NCBI GenBank assembly: GCA_031255975.1 | Contig: JAIRRM010000201.1 | Location: 1 to 12,802 of the forward strand | Source: Propionibacteriaceae bacterium | GTDB taxonomy: Bacteria > Actinomycetota > Actinomycetes > Propionibacteriales > Propionibacteriaceae | Direction: 5' to 3' | DNA: 12,802 nucleotides | In this document: positions 1 to 5,410 of the stretch, in pieces | Numbering within the stretch: position 1 is the first letter of the stretch | How the letters are laid out: every line of letters starts with the position of its first letter | Program-made: the position numbers and the translations under genes | Notes under the pieces: generated by a model | Databases searched by the model: none | What the model was told of the DNA's origin: nothing | What the model saw: the letters and a program-made list of their open reading frames with translations, nothing else

Positions 1-100
1 AGTTGGTGCGCACCTTGGGGGTATGGGCACCGGGTGGTTGCGGCTCGTGAAGCGCGCCTGCCGGAGATACCCGTTCCACCGGGGTGCGTACCAACCTTTT
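1..100 (+). promoter_or_regulatory. Rod-like imperfect inverted repeat ending in a T run, upstream of the MFS gene
   Basis: Positions 2-14 (GTTGGTGCGCACC) pair with 83-95 (GGTGCGTACCAAC) over 13 bases with one G-U pair. Inside, 19-24 (GGGTAT) pairs with 67-72 (ATACCC), 26-29 with 59-62, and 36-45 roughly with 51-58 around a CGTGA loop. CTTTT follows at 96-100. It may be the terminator of a gene left of the window, or a structured leader of the MFS gene that starts 25 bases later. Each outer arm is also nearly self-palindromic (GGTGCGCACC), so paired operators are another option. The pairing is seen by eye; its role is unknown. It matches no riboswitch class I know. Confidence 0.4.
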
Positions 101-125
101 GTAGACAGAAGAAGATAGCGCTCAG

Positions 126-1361
126 ATGGCATCGTCCCGGCTCCCGCGCACCGTATGGGTGGTGGCGGCGGTTGATTTTCTTATCGGTGTTGGTTTCGGC
201 GTCATGTCGCCGGTGCTGCCGGTGTACGTACGGCTTTTCGGCGTCTCCAGCTTCCTAGTGGGGCTGGTGGCGGCATCGCTGGCCATCGTACGCATCACCA
301 CCTCGCCGGGGGCGAGTTGGTTGCTGAAGTATCTGAAACCGCGCGAGATGCTGCTTGTAGGCAACGCCATGTTGGCGATCACCACCGGGCTGATGGGCGT
401 CGCCGATTCGTATCTACCTATTCTTATCTGGCGCGGCTTGGGCGGCCTCGGCTCGGCGCTCAACGGGGTGGCGTCGCTGGCGTTGGTGTTCGAGAGCGCC
501 CCGGCGTCGCAACGTGGCCGGGCCAACTCGCTGGTGGGCGGTGGCTATATCGTGGGCGGTATGGCCGGGCCGGCCATCGGTGGCATCGTGGCGGGCATCT
601 CCATTCATGCCCCGTTCTTCTTCTACTCGGCCACGTTGGCGGTCTCTGTCATCTTTGTGATGCTCACCATCCCGCCCACTCCGGCTGGGATACCTGAGCA
701 ACGGCGGCGAGTGGCTGAATCCGCGCTAGGGTTTCGCGAACTGCTACGTGAATCGCGCTATCGGGCGTCGCTCGCTATCAACTTCGCCGGGCAGTGGCAG
801 GCAAACGGGGTGCGTAACCTGGTCATCCCGCTGTTCGTAGTGGAGGCGCTGGGGCTCAGCACCGGGCGTACCGCGCTGGCGTTCACCATCGCCGCCGTCA
901 TTCAGTTCGCGTTCATTCAGCCACTCGGGTGGGCCTGTGATTATTTCGGGCGGCGGCTGCCACTCATGGTGGGGTTGTCTGTGGTGATCGTCACCGGCAC
1001 TTTGGTAAACATGTTCGATTCATTCTGGGTGATGGTGGTGCTGCTCTGTGTGTTCAGCGTCGGCTCCACACTGCTCGGTTCGGCGGGGCAGTCGCTGTTG
1101 GCGGACGTGACACCACCAAACTCCGGAGGCGGCTTGGCCGGTTGGCAGATGGTGGGTGATGCCGGGTGGATTCTGGGCCCGCTGATAGCTGGCGCTTTGC
1201 TGGACGTGTTTCCGATGTGGACGGCCTGGGCGGTTGGCACCGGCCTGTACACGATATGTCTTGGAATGGTGTGGCGCATGGACGAGACGCGCCCTGGTGG
1301 CGGATTGCCGTATTCGCAGGGGAAGTCTGTGGCGGCGGATTCTGTTGTGTTGAGCGCGTAG
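126..1361 (+). CDS. MFS transporter, 12-helix, drug:H+ antiporter-like
   Basis: A 411-residue inner-membrane protein with about 12 hydrophobic helices split by a charged cytoplasmic loop near residues 184-212, the usual MFS arrangement. The antiporter motif C is clear at residues 138-153 (GGGYIVGGMAGPAIGG), and R103 in the RGLGG stretch fits motif B. Motif A between helices 2 and 3 is degenerate (PGASWLLKYL), but its second-half counterpart is better kept (LGWACDYFGRR near 267-277). Motif C points to proton-coupled export of small molecules; the substrate cannot be read from the sequence. The ATG at 126 is chosen because the hydrophobic N-terminal helix begins about ten residues later; there is only a weak purine-rich stretch (AGAAGA) in front of it. 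The start lies 25 bases after the inverted repeat at 1-100, which may influence expression. A TPR membrane protein gene follows after 89 bases, behind its own likely promoter. Confidence 0.85.
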   Translation: MASSRLPRTVWVVAAVDFLIGVGFGVMSPVLPVYVRLFGVSSFLVGLVAASLAIVRITTSPGASWLLKYLKPREMLLVGNAMLAITTGLMGVADSYLPILIWRGLGGLGSALNGVASLALVFESAPASQRGRANSLVGGGYIVGGMAGPAIGGIVAGISIHAPFFFYSATLAVSVIFVMLTIPPTPAGIPEQRRRVAESALGFRELLRESRYRASLAINFAGQWQANGVRNLVIPLFVVEALGLSTGRTALAFTIAAVIQFAFIQPLGWACDYFGRRLPLMVGLSVVIVTGTLVNMFDSFWVMVVLLCVFSVGSTLLGSAGQSLLADVTPPNSGGGLAGWQMVGDAGWILGPLIAGALLDVFPMWTAWAVGTGLYTICLGMVWRMDETRPGGGLPYSQGKSVAADSVVLSA

Positions 1362-1417
1362 CGTCGTGCGTTTTCTTTCGCGCGAACTGGGTGAGTGGGC
1401 GAATAGCTGAGCCTCGC

Positions 1418-1440
1418 CCCACCGCTGTGCAGCCGGTGGG
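1418..1440 (+). promoter_or_regulatory. Short palindrome just upstream of the TPR gene -10 box
   Basis: CCCACCG (1418-1424) and CGGTGGG (1434-1440) form a perfect 7-base inverted repeat with a 9-base centre. It lies between the MFS stop and the TAGAAT box at 1444, covering the position where a -35 element would sit, so it could be an operator. A weak terminator for the MFS gene is less likely because no long T run follows. Confidence 0.3.
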
Positions 1441-1443
1441 TTC

Positions 1444-1449
1444 TAGAAT
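1444..1449 (+). promoter_or_regulatory. -10 box (TAGAAT) for the TPR protein gene
   Basis: TAGAAT fits the actinobacterial TANNNT -10 consensus. It ends one base before ATG 1451 and exactly seven bases before an in-frame GTG at 1457. Seven bases is also the spacing found in front of upp and aroD, so the transcript may be leaderless and begin at GTG 1457. No good TTGACA-like -35 is present; ACCGCT lies at 1421-1426. Confidence 0.4.
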
Positions 1450-1450
1450 C

Positions 1451-2404
1451 ATGGATGTGGCCGAGTCCCGTTCTGATGCCGCGCTGCGGCGCTCCGGCAC
1501 GCTGCTGATGCAGCAGCGTTGGCGTGATGCCGTGGAACGGCTACGTCCGGCGCTCATCGGAGACCCTGACAACGCGCGGCTGTGGGCGCGGATGGCGGTG
1601 GCACAGGCGGCCGATCCGGCTGAGGCGGTGGCGGCGGAGGAGAGCGCCAAAAAGGCGATGAGCCTTGCCCCCGAAGACCCGGAGATTCTGGAAGCCTATG
1701 GCGGACTGATGCTCGACCTGGGGCATCCGTGGCGGGCGCTGGTGGCGCTGCGCAAGGCGGTACGGCTACTCCCGGGATCGGCGCTGGCACATGCGTTGCT
1801 GGCGCGGGCGTTCCACGCGCTGCACCGCACCGATGCGGCGGTGAATGAGGCGCGGGAGGCGGTACGGCTGGCTCCCATTGAGGCGTCGTATCGTATCGTG
1901 CTGGCCGAGGTGCTGCTGGTGGGGTGGATCGCCGACGAGGCGATGGTGGAGGAGGCGCGCGAGCACGTAAACGTCGCCATGTATTTGGAGCCCGAATCGG
2001 TACATACGCTGTCGCCGCAATCCGCCGAGGTGTTACACGCGTTACGACAACGGCAGACGCACGAGTTCGTTGCCGCCGAGGCCCGGCTGGCACATTGGTC
2101 GATTCTCACTGGACGGCTAGTGGCGGTGTGCCAGGTGGTGTTGCTGACGGTGTTGTTGCTTCGAGTGGTGCCCCCGGCACTGATCGCCGTGGTGCTGGCG
2201 TTCACCGGCTGGCTGCTTATCATGGCGTCTATTGCCCGTGGTTGGAAGAAGCTCGGCGACGTGGGCCGCTCCGATCTGCGTTACCTGATGCGAGCGGCGT
2301 TCGGCGTGGTGGTGAGCCGTTTCATTCGGGTGTTCGTGGCCTGGGTGTTTCCCATCGTGGCGGTGTTGCCGCTGGCGGTGACGTTCCTGCCGCAGTATCC
2401 GTGA
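1451..2404 (+). CDS. TPR-repeat protein with a C-terminal membrane domain
   Basis: A 317-residue protein. The N-terminal two thirds contain about four tetratricopeptide-like helix pairs (roughly residues 12-40, 44-77, 78-111 and 112-145), with the usual A/G/Y and LxP spacing, for example EESAKKAMSLAPEDPE and EAREAVRLAPIEA. The C-terminal third has hydrophobic segments at about 222-238, 241-260 and 283-313, so the TPR part is probably a cytoplasmic scaffold anchored in the membrane. Function and partner are not recognisable. The reading frame is open further upstream to 1166, but that would overlap the MFS gene by about 200 bases, so ATG 1451 is used. GTG 1457 is an attractive alternative start because the TAGAAT box at 1444 would then give a leaderless mRNA. 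The only ribosome-site candidate for ATG 1451 is GGTGGG, ten bases upstream. Confidence 0.75.
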   Translation: MDVAESRSDAALRRSGTLLMQQRWRDAVERLRPALIGDPDNARLWARMAVAQAADPAEAVAAEESAKKAMSLAPEDPEILEAYGGLMLDLGHPWRALVALRKAVRLLPGSALAHALLARAFHALHRTDAAVNEAREAVRLAPIEASYRIVLAEVLLVGWIADEAMVEEAREHVNVAMYLEPESVHTLSPQSAEVLHALRQRQTHEFVAAEARLAHWSILTGRLVAVCQVVLLTVLLLRVVPPALIAVVLAFTGWLLIMASIARGWKKLGDVGRSDLRYLMRAAFGVVVSRFIRVFVAWVFPIVAVLPLAVTFLPQYP

Positions 2405-2582
2405 GTTTAGCTGGCTACGGTATGAATCCGGTGGCGGCAAGGTAGTCCGGATTGCCCGGCGATGCGTCGCACTGTTTTCTTGATAGAGGTTTGGTCTAGA
2501 ACCCGAGTTCGCTGTGCGATGTCAGTCGTGCCGGCCGTGAGGCTTGGGCGAGTGGGCGGTTCCAGGTGTTTCTTGTTCGGGT

Positions 2583-2614
2583 TTGAGGCCGCGCCCTAGT
2601 GGGTGCGGTCTCAA
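2583..2614 (+). terminator. Strong hairpin, possible terminator after the TPR gene
   Basis: TTGAGGCCGCGCCC (2583-2596) pairs with GGGTGCGGTCTCAA (2601-2614) around a TAGT loop: 14 pairs, two of them G-U. The two wobbles become A-C mismatches on the opposite strand, so the structure favours plus-strand RNA, the direction of the TPR gene that ends 178 bases upstream. The following sequence is GCTGTGTGTG, with no true U tract, so efficient intrinsic termination is uncertain. It could also be a transcript-end stabiliser. Confidence 0.45.
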
Positions 2615-2637
2615 GCTGTGTGTGGGGTTGTGGTGGG

Positions 2638-2693
2638 ATTCCGGCTCGGGGGCCGGAATGACGAACGATGGATTGGAATGACGGGGGATGGGT
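2638..2693. repeat. REP-like unit 1: hairpin plus two 20-base repeats
   Basis: ATTCCGGC (2638-2645) and GCCGGAAT (2652-2659) form a perfect 8-base palindrome with a TCGGGG centre. Two GGAATGACG-type repeats start at 2655 and 2675, each ending in a GATGG motif. A near copy of the whole unit starts at 2721. The arrangement resembles dispersed intergenic REP elements of the type whose complementary strand reads GTCATTCCGG. Confidence 0.6.
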
Positions 2694-2720
2694 GGGTCGG
2701 GATGGTGGATGGTGTGGGGG

Positions 2721-2775
2721 ATTCCGGCTCGGGGCCGGAATGACGGGAGATGGGTTGGGATGACGGAGGATGGGT
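2721..2775. repeat. REP-like unit 2: hairpin plus two 20-base repeats
   Basis: ATTCCGGC (2721-2728) and GCCGGAAT (2734-2741) form the same 8-base palindrome as unit 1, with a 5-base TCGGG centre. GGAATGACGGGAGATGGGT starts at 2737 and GGGATGACGGAGGATGGGT at 2757, again 20 bases apart. It lies 41-95 bases downstream of the aroD stop codon, so the hairpin may also protect or terminate the upp-aroD transcript. Confidence 0.6.
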
Positions 2776-2796
2776 GGATTACGGCTGGGTACGCGC

Positions 2797-2819
2797 CTGA
2801 TGCGGTGAACTGGCATCAG
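2797..2819 (-). terminator. Hairpin overlapping the aroD stop codon
   Basis: CTGATGC (2797-2803) and GCATCAG (2813-2819) form a perfect 7-base inverted repeat with a 9-base loop. In aroD mRNA the stop codon (2818-2816) lies inside the 5' arm. No U tract follows, so intrinsic termination is doubtful; it could be an mRNA 3'-end structure. Confidence 0.25.
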
Positions 2820-3553
2820 CTCAATTCATCCAGCAGTCGCCGCATCTTGTGATAGCTGAGCTGTCCAGGGGCGGAGGCTTCTCCCAGTGTTGCGAAGGTG
2901 GCGCAGGAGCCAAACAGATGCCCGACGGCGCGGCTTGCCACCCCGAGTTTGCCCATTGAGACGGCGATGGTCGGCACCTCGTAGCGTTCGGTGAATCGGG
3001 CCACGCTTTGCAGCAGCGCCGCCACGTCGCTGGGGCAATGCGGGGTGACGGCGAGCTTCACGGCACCGTCGCCGAGGGCGGCGCACTGTTCCAGCAATCC
3101 GTACATGTCGTCGGGGCTGGGAGTGCCGGCGAAGTCGTGGTGACTGATGATGGTTCCGGCCAGGTCGCGCAGGCTATGACGTAGCTTCATGGCCGCCGCG
3201 GTGCCGGGGTGGTGCAGTTCCACATCCACGTAGTCATCGCTATCCAGGGCGTCGATGGCGACTCGCAGTGTGGTGAAGGCGTACTCCTCGGCGGAAAGCT
3301 GCCCTAAGCCGCCCTCGGCGGTGGAACGGATGGTGAAGATCAGCGGTTTGCCGGTGATCTCTTTGATACGTCGGGCTACGGCGACCACCTCGGGCATGTC
3401 GTCCAGCTCGGTGAAACAATCGGCACGCCACTCGACGAGGTCGGCGGCGGTCACGGCGATGGCCACAGCGGCCTCGCGGATGGCAGGGCGGGTCTTGCCG
3501 GTAATCGGCACGATAACCGCGGGGTGTGTGGGGAAATGACGCAGTATGCCCAT
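2816..3553 (-). CDS. aroD: Type I 3-dehydroquinate dehydratase
   Basis: A cytoplasmic enzyme that removes water from 3-dehydroquinate to give 3-dehydroshikimate, the third step of the shikimate pathway, through a Schiff base. The 245-residue protein is close to the E. coli length (252). Expected active-site residues are present: E41 and R43 in EWRAD, E80 in RSTAEGG, H139 in SHHDF, the Schiff-base K166 in VKLAVTP, R208 in ASRAVG, and S227 and Q231 in ASAPGQ. ATG 3553 is used because a TAGAGT box sits seven bases upstream with TTTACG 16 bases further, suggesting a leaderless internal start; a TTG at 3610 in the same frame has no ribosome site and would run into the preceding small gene. It is the last gene of the upp run. 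Most Actinomycetota use the unrelated type II enzyme, so a type I enzyme here is less usual and may have been acquired. Confidence 0.93.
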   Translation of the reverse strand: MGILRHFPTHPAVIVPITGKTRPAIREAAVAIAVTAADLVEWRADCFTELDDMPEVVAVARRIKEITGKPLIFTIRSTAEGGLGQLSAEEYAFTTLRVAIDALDSDDYVDVELHHPGTAAAMKLRHSLRDLAGTIISHHDFAGTPSPDDMYGLLEQCAALGDGAVKLAVTPHCPSDVAALLQSVARFTERYEVPTIAVSMGKLGVASRAVGHLFGSCATFATLGEASAPGQLSYHKMRRLLDELS

Positions 3554-3560
3554 TTCGTCA

Positions 3561-3588
3561 ACTCTACTCAGCGGGCAGAAGACGTAAA
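3561..3588 (-). promoter_or_regulatory. Candidate internal promoter for leaderless aroD
   Basis: Read on the minus strand, TTTACG (3588-3583), a 16-base spacer and TAGAGT (3566-3561) are followed by seven bases and then ATG 3553. TAGAGT fits TANNNT. There is no recognisable ribosome-binding site in front of aroD, which agrees with a leaderless transcript starting at the ATG. Confidence 0.4.
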
Positions 3589-3602
3589 ACGGAAAACACC
3601 GC

Positions 3603-3734
3603 TCAGCCAAACACCAGTATCAACACCGCGGCGGCGACCACCACGATGGCGCATATGATGGCGCGGGCGATGGCCCCTTTGCGTCTCACTTTCTGCCACG
3701 CCTTGTTACGCGGCATATCGAAGGTGTATCTCAT
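3603..3734 (-). CDS. 43-residue single-pass membrane peptide between upp and aroD
   Basis: A short open frame on the minus strand, ATG 3734 to TGA 3603. It begins MRYTFDMPRNKAWQKVRRKG, followed by a continuous hydrophobic helix at about residues 25-42 and a final FG. The basic stretch before the helix predicts N-terminus inside and C-terminus outside. A good ribosome site, GAGGTG, lies nine bases before the ATG and overlaps the end of upp (stop at 3749-3747), so the peptide should be translated with upp; the intergenic gap is 12 bases. Its stop lies 49 bases before the aroD ATG. It resembles no family I recognise. The ribosome site, operon position and clean basic-then-hydrophobic pattern support a real gene, but conservation cannot be checked here. 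Confidence 0.65.
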   Translation of the reverse strand: MRYTFDMPRNKAWQKVRRKGAIARAIICAIVVVAAAVLILVFG

Positions 3735-3746
3735 CGGCGCATCACC

Positions 3747-4388
3747 TCAGGCAACCAGGCCGTATAGCCGGTCTCCGGCGTCACCGAGACCCGGCACGAT
3801 GTAGCCCTTTTCATTCAACCGCTCGTCCAACCCGGCGACGACCAGGGTGAGCGCCAGCCCCAGCTTCGCGGCGAGTTCACGGCAGCGCTCCACACCCTCG
3901 GGGGCGGCCAGCAGGCAGATGGCGGTGATGTCGGACGCGCCACGCTTGGCCAAGAACTCTATGGCGGCGGTCAGCGAGCCGCCGGTGGCCAGCATCGGGT
4001 CGAGCACGAACGCCTGACGCCCTTCGATGTCGGCTGGCAGTCGCTCGGCGTATGTGAACGGCTCCAGGGTTTCTTCGTCACGCACCATGCCCAGGAAACC
4101 CACTTCGGCGGTGGGGATGAGACGGGTGATGCCCTCCAACATGCCCAGCCCGGCACGCAGGATGGGCACCACCAGTGGGCGTGGTTCGGCCAGCCGTACG
4201 CCGACGGTCGGGGCGACCGGGGTGGTGATGGTCCACTCGGTGACGCGCATGGTACGTGTCGCCTCGTACGCCAATAACGTCACCAACTCCTCGACGAGTT
4301 GGCGGAACACCGGTGACGGAGTGTCGGTGGCACGTAATCTGGTGAGTTTGGTGGCGACGAGTGGGTGGTTGGCGACAATCAGTTCCAT
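3747..4388 (-). CDS. upp: Uracil phosphoribosyltransferase
   Basis: A cytoplasmic salvage enzyme that joins uracil and PRPP to make UMP. The 213-residue product matches the usual length (about 208-211). The PRPP-binding loop is at residues 128-138 ([11 protein letters not shown]) and the uracil-binding C-terminal motif at 195-207 ([13 protein letters not shown]); the conserved [11 protein letters not shown] stretch is at 73-83. The frame stays open to 4472, but those extra 28 residues are unlike the family and cross the palindrome at 4422-4491. ATG 4388 is preferred: TAGACT ends seven bases upstream and no ribosome site is visible, consistent with a leaderless mRNA. It heads the minus-strand run upp - small membrane peptide - aroD and diverges from the TIGR03941 gene, a pairing I recall from other actinobacteria. 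Confidence 0.95.
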   Translation of the reverse strand: MELIVANHPLVATKLTRLRATDTPSPVFRQLVEELVTLLAYEATRTMRVTEWTITTPVAPTVGVRLAEPRPLVVPILRAGLGMLEGITRLIPTAEVGFLGMVRDEETLEPFTYAERLPADIEGRQAFVLDPMLATGGSLTAAIEFLAKRGASDITAICLLAAPEGVERCRELAAKLGLALTLVVAGLDERLNEKGYIVPGLGDAGDRLYGLVA

Positions 4389-4395
4389 GGGGTTG

Positions 4396-4401
4396 AGTCT
4401 A
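4396..4401 (-). promoter_or_regulatory. -10 box (TAGACT) for leaderless upp
   Basis: On the minus strand TAGACT is followed by seven bases (CAACCCC) and then ATG 4388. No purine-rich ribosome site lies between them. There is no TTGACA-like -35; ACCGCT occurs 16 bases upstream of the box, as a similar hexamer does near two other genes here. Confidence 0.45.
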
Positions 4402-4421
4402 GTGGTCTGTTGCCCTGAGCG

Positions 4422-4491
4422 GTGAGGTTCGTGGTACGCGGTGAACCTGGTTGTGTCGGCGTCAAACGACACCAGGGACGTACCGCCTCAC
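4422..4491. promoter_or_regulatory. 70-bp imperfect palindrome between upp and the TIGR03941 gene
   Basis: Nested inverted repeats share one axis: GTGAGG (4422-4427) with CCTCAC (4486-4491), GGTACG (4433-4438) with CGTACC (4479-4484), CCTG (4446-4449) with CAGG (4473-4476), and GTGTCG (4453-4458) with CGACAC (4467-4472), around GCGTCAAA. That is 22 pairs interrupted by short internal loops. On the plus strand it runs straight into TTTGTTATGTCTTGTTACG, which contains two near-identical 10-base units (4493-4502 and 4503-4512). It could be a regulator-binding site upstream of upp, or, if transcribed rightward, a folded RNA with a U-rich tail. No known class recognised. Confidence 0.4.
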
Positions 4492-4598
4492 TTTGTTATG
4501 TCTTGTTACGTCGTGGCGAGACCCTGAGGTTACCCGTCGACGTGCCCACAGAACGATAGAACACCGATGAAGCTGAGGGCCGGAGCATGTTTCCATCC

Positions 4599-4626
4599 AC
4601 CGTTGCTTTATGGTTTGAGGTAGCCT
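4599..4626 (+). promoter_or_regulatory. Candidate promoter for the TIGR03941 gene
   Basis: TAGCCT at 4621-4626 fits TANNNT, and ACCGTT lies at 4599-4604 with a 16-base spacer. Transcription would start near 4633, giving a leader of about 38 bases that includes the ribosome site GGGAGGAG at 4658-4665. The -35 match to TTGACA is poor. Confidence 0.3.
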
Positions 4627-4670
4627 AAACCCACCATCTCTGCAACGATGGAGGGGCGGGAGGAGTGCGC

Positions 4671-5279
4671 ATGAGCGATTACGAAGATGAGTTGGCCGAT
4701 ATTGACGACGTAGACGACCTGCTCGACGATGAGTTGGACATTGACGACGACGTGGTGTCTGATGATTTCGACGACGGTGACGACGACGACGATTACGAAG
4801 ACGCGACCGTGGACGAGATCGACTTCGTGGCCGCGCTCTACCGTGAGGACGGTTTGCCGCAAGTGGCTCCGATGGCGTTCGCGCTTGCCAATGACCTCCA
4901 CGACCTCATCACCATGCTGCGCCGTTTCCCCGGCGACGCCGGGGCCACCGGAATCGTCTCCATCAACGGAGAGTTTTTCGTAATCGCCCGGGTGCGTGGC
5001 CGCGACGTGCGGGTGTTACTCAGTGATGGCGTGGCCGCGAACGACTGGCCCATCGCCCGTGACGTGGCCGACTTTCTGGGTAGCGACATCCCCGACGAAG
5101 ACGAAGACCCCGAACCGATGGGCGACCTCGGCCTTTTCTCCGACGTCGGGCTGCGCGAGTTCGACATGGAGACCATCATCGGCGACCATGACGACGATTC
5201 CGAGGAGATGGTGCGCCGTATCGTGAAGCGCCTCGGCTACGAACAGCCCTTCAGCGCCGCCATCGTAACCGAAGACTAG
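4671..5279 (+). CDS. tRNA adenosine deaminase-associated protein (TIGR03941-like) with very acidic N-terminus
   Basis: A 202-residue protein. The core from about residue 52 (DFVAALYREDG) through SINGEFFVIARVRGRDVRV (98-116), LLSDG (116-120) and the C-terminal MVRRIVKRLGYEQPF resembles the actinobacterial family named for lying next to tadA; its biochemical role is not established. Residues 1-44 are exceptional: 27 are Asp or Glu, with no basic residue before R58, and a second acidic patch sits near 139-148. Such a tail could mimic nucleic acid or repel it; that is inference. ATG 4671 follows AGGAG at 4661-4665, an excellent ribosome site, and is chosen over GTG 4665, which overlaps that site. 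The neighbour upp fits the usual locus, but no tadA follows; a toxin-antitoxin pair is there instead. Confidence 0.75.
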   Translation: MSDYEDELADIDDVDDLLDDELDIDDDVVSDDFDDGDDDDDYEDATVDEIDFVAALYREDGLPQVAPMAFALANDLHDLITMLRRFPGDAGATGIVSINGEFFVIARVRGRDVRVLLSDGVAANDWPIARDVADFLGSDIPDEDEDPEPMGDLGLFSDVGLREFDMETIIGDHDDDSEEMVRRIVKRLGYEQPFSAAIVTED

Positions 5280-5302
5280 CTGCCGGTTTCGCCGTATCCG
5301 CC

Positions 5303-5329
5303 CCAGGTGTTTTCCATCCAACCACCTGG
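5303..5329 (+). terminator. Possible hairpin terminator after the TIGR03941 gene
   Basis: CCAGGTG (5303-5309) and CACCTGG (5323-5329) form a perfect 7-base inverted repeat with a 13-base loop, 24 bases after the stop codon. ACGTTTTGG follows. The large loop and short T stretch make it a weak terminator, and its right arm overlaps the first TGGACGT repeat of the antitoxin promoter. Confidence 0.3.
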
Positions 5330-5390
5330 ACGTTTTGGACGTTATGGGTTGTTTGGACGTATGATGGCAGGTATCTGGAGGTGTTCCAGA
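5327..5390 (+). promoter_or_regulatory. Toxin-antitoxin promoter with TGGACGT repeats and a palindrome
   Basis: TGGACGT occurs three times in direct orientation at 5327-5333, 5336-5342 and 5354-5360, with start-to-start spacings of 9 and 18 bases. The third copy touches TATGAT (5360-5365), a good -10 box that would start transcription near 5372. Just downstream, TCTGGA (5374-5379) and TCCAGA (5385-5390) form a 6-base inverted repeat with a 5-base centre. Such sites are what an autoregulating antitoxin would bind; which of the two is the operator is inference. Confidence 0.45.
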
Positions 5391-5410
5391 ACGGATCGAG
5401 AGGGCGAACA

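Larger units (their letters stand above)
2405..2815. other. Gene-free stretch between the TPR gene and aroD
   Basis: No convincing gene is present on either strand. The long minus-strand open frame here (2496-2816) is an artefact of the repeats, translating into Pro/Arg/His-rich low-complexity sequence. The contents are a strong plus-strand hairpin at 2583-2614, a duplicated REP-like element at 2638-2775, and a hairpin at 2797-2819 that overlaps the aroD stop codon. Positions 2405-2580 show nothing I can identify. Confidence 0.6.

Noticed and set aside
1..100. attC recombination site or tRNA in the folded region
   Set aside because: The outer arms do not carry RYYYAAC/GTTRRRY core sites in the right order, and no T-loop or acceptor stem of a tRNA can be fitted.
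1554..2223. Two long minus-strand open frames (1554-2093 and 1696-2223)
   Set aside because: Both are opposite the TPR gene and consist of Pro/Arg-rich or Ser/Ala-rich low-complexity sequence without start signals.
2496..2816. 106-residue Pro-rich minus-strand open frame
   Set aside because: It is a translation of the REP-like repeats and hairpins; such frames are a known annotation artefact.
3554..3610. TTG start for aroD at 3610
   Set aside because: It has no ribosome site and overlaps the small membrane-peptide gene; the enzyme fold starts after ATG 3553.
4389..4472. Longer upp start at 4472
   Set aside because: The extra 28 residues are unlike the family, cross the palindrome, and would bypass the TAGACT box that sits seven bases before ATG 4388.
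4567..4623. 18-codon open frame (MKLRAGACFHPPLLYGLR) upstream of the TIGR03941 gene
   Set aside because: There is no ribosome site, no run of a regulatory amino acid and no attenuator hairpin, so a leader peptide is not supported.
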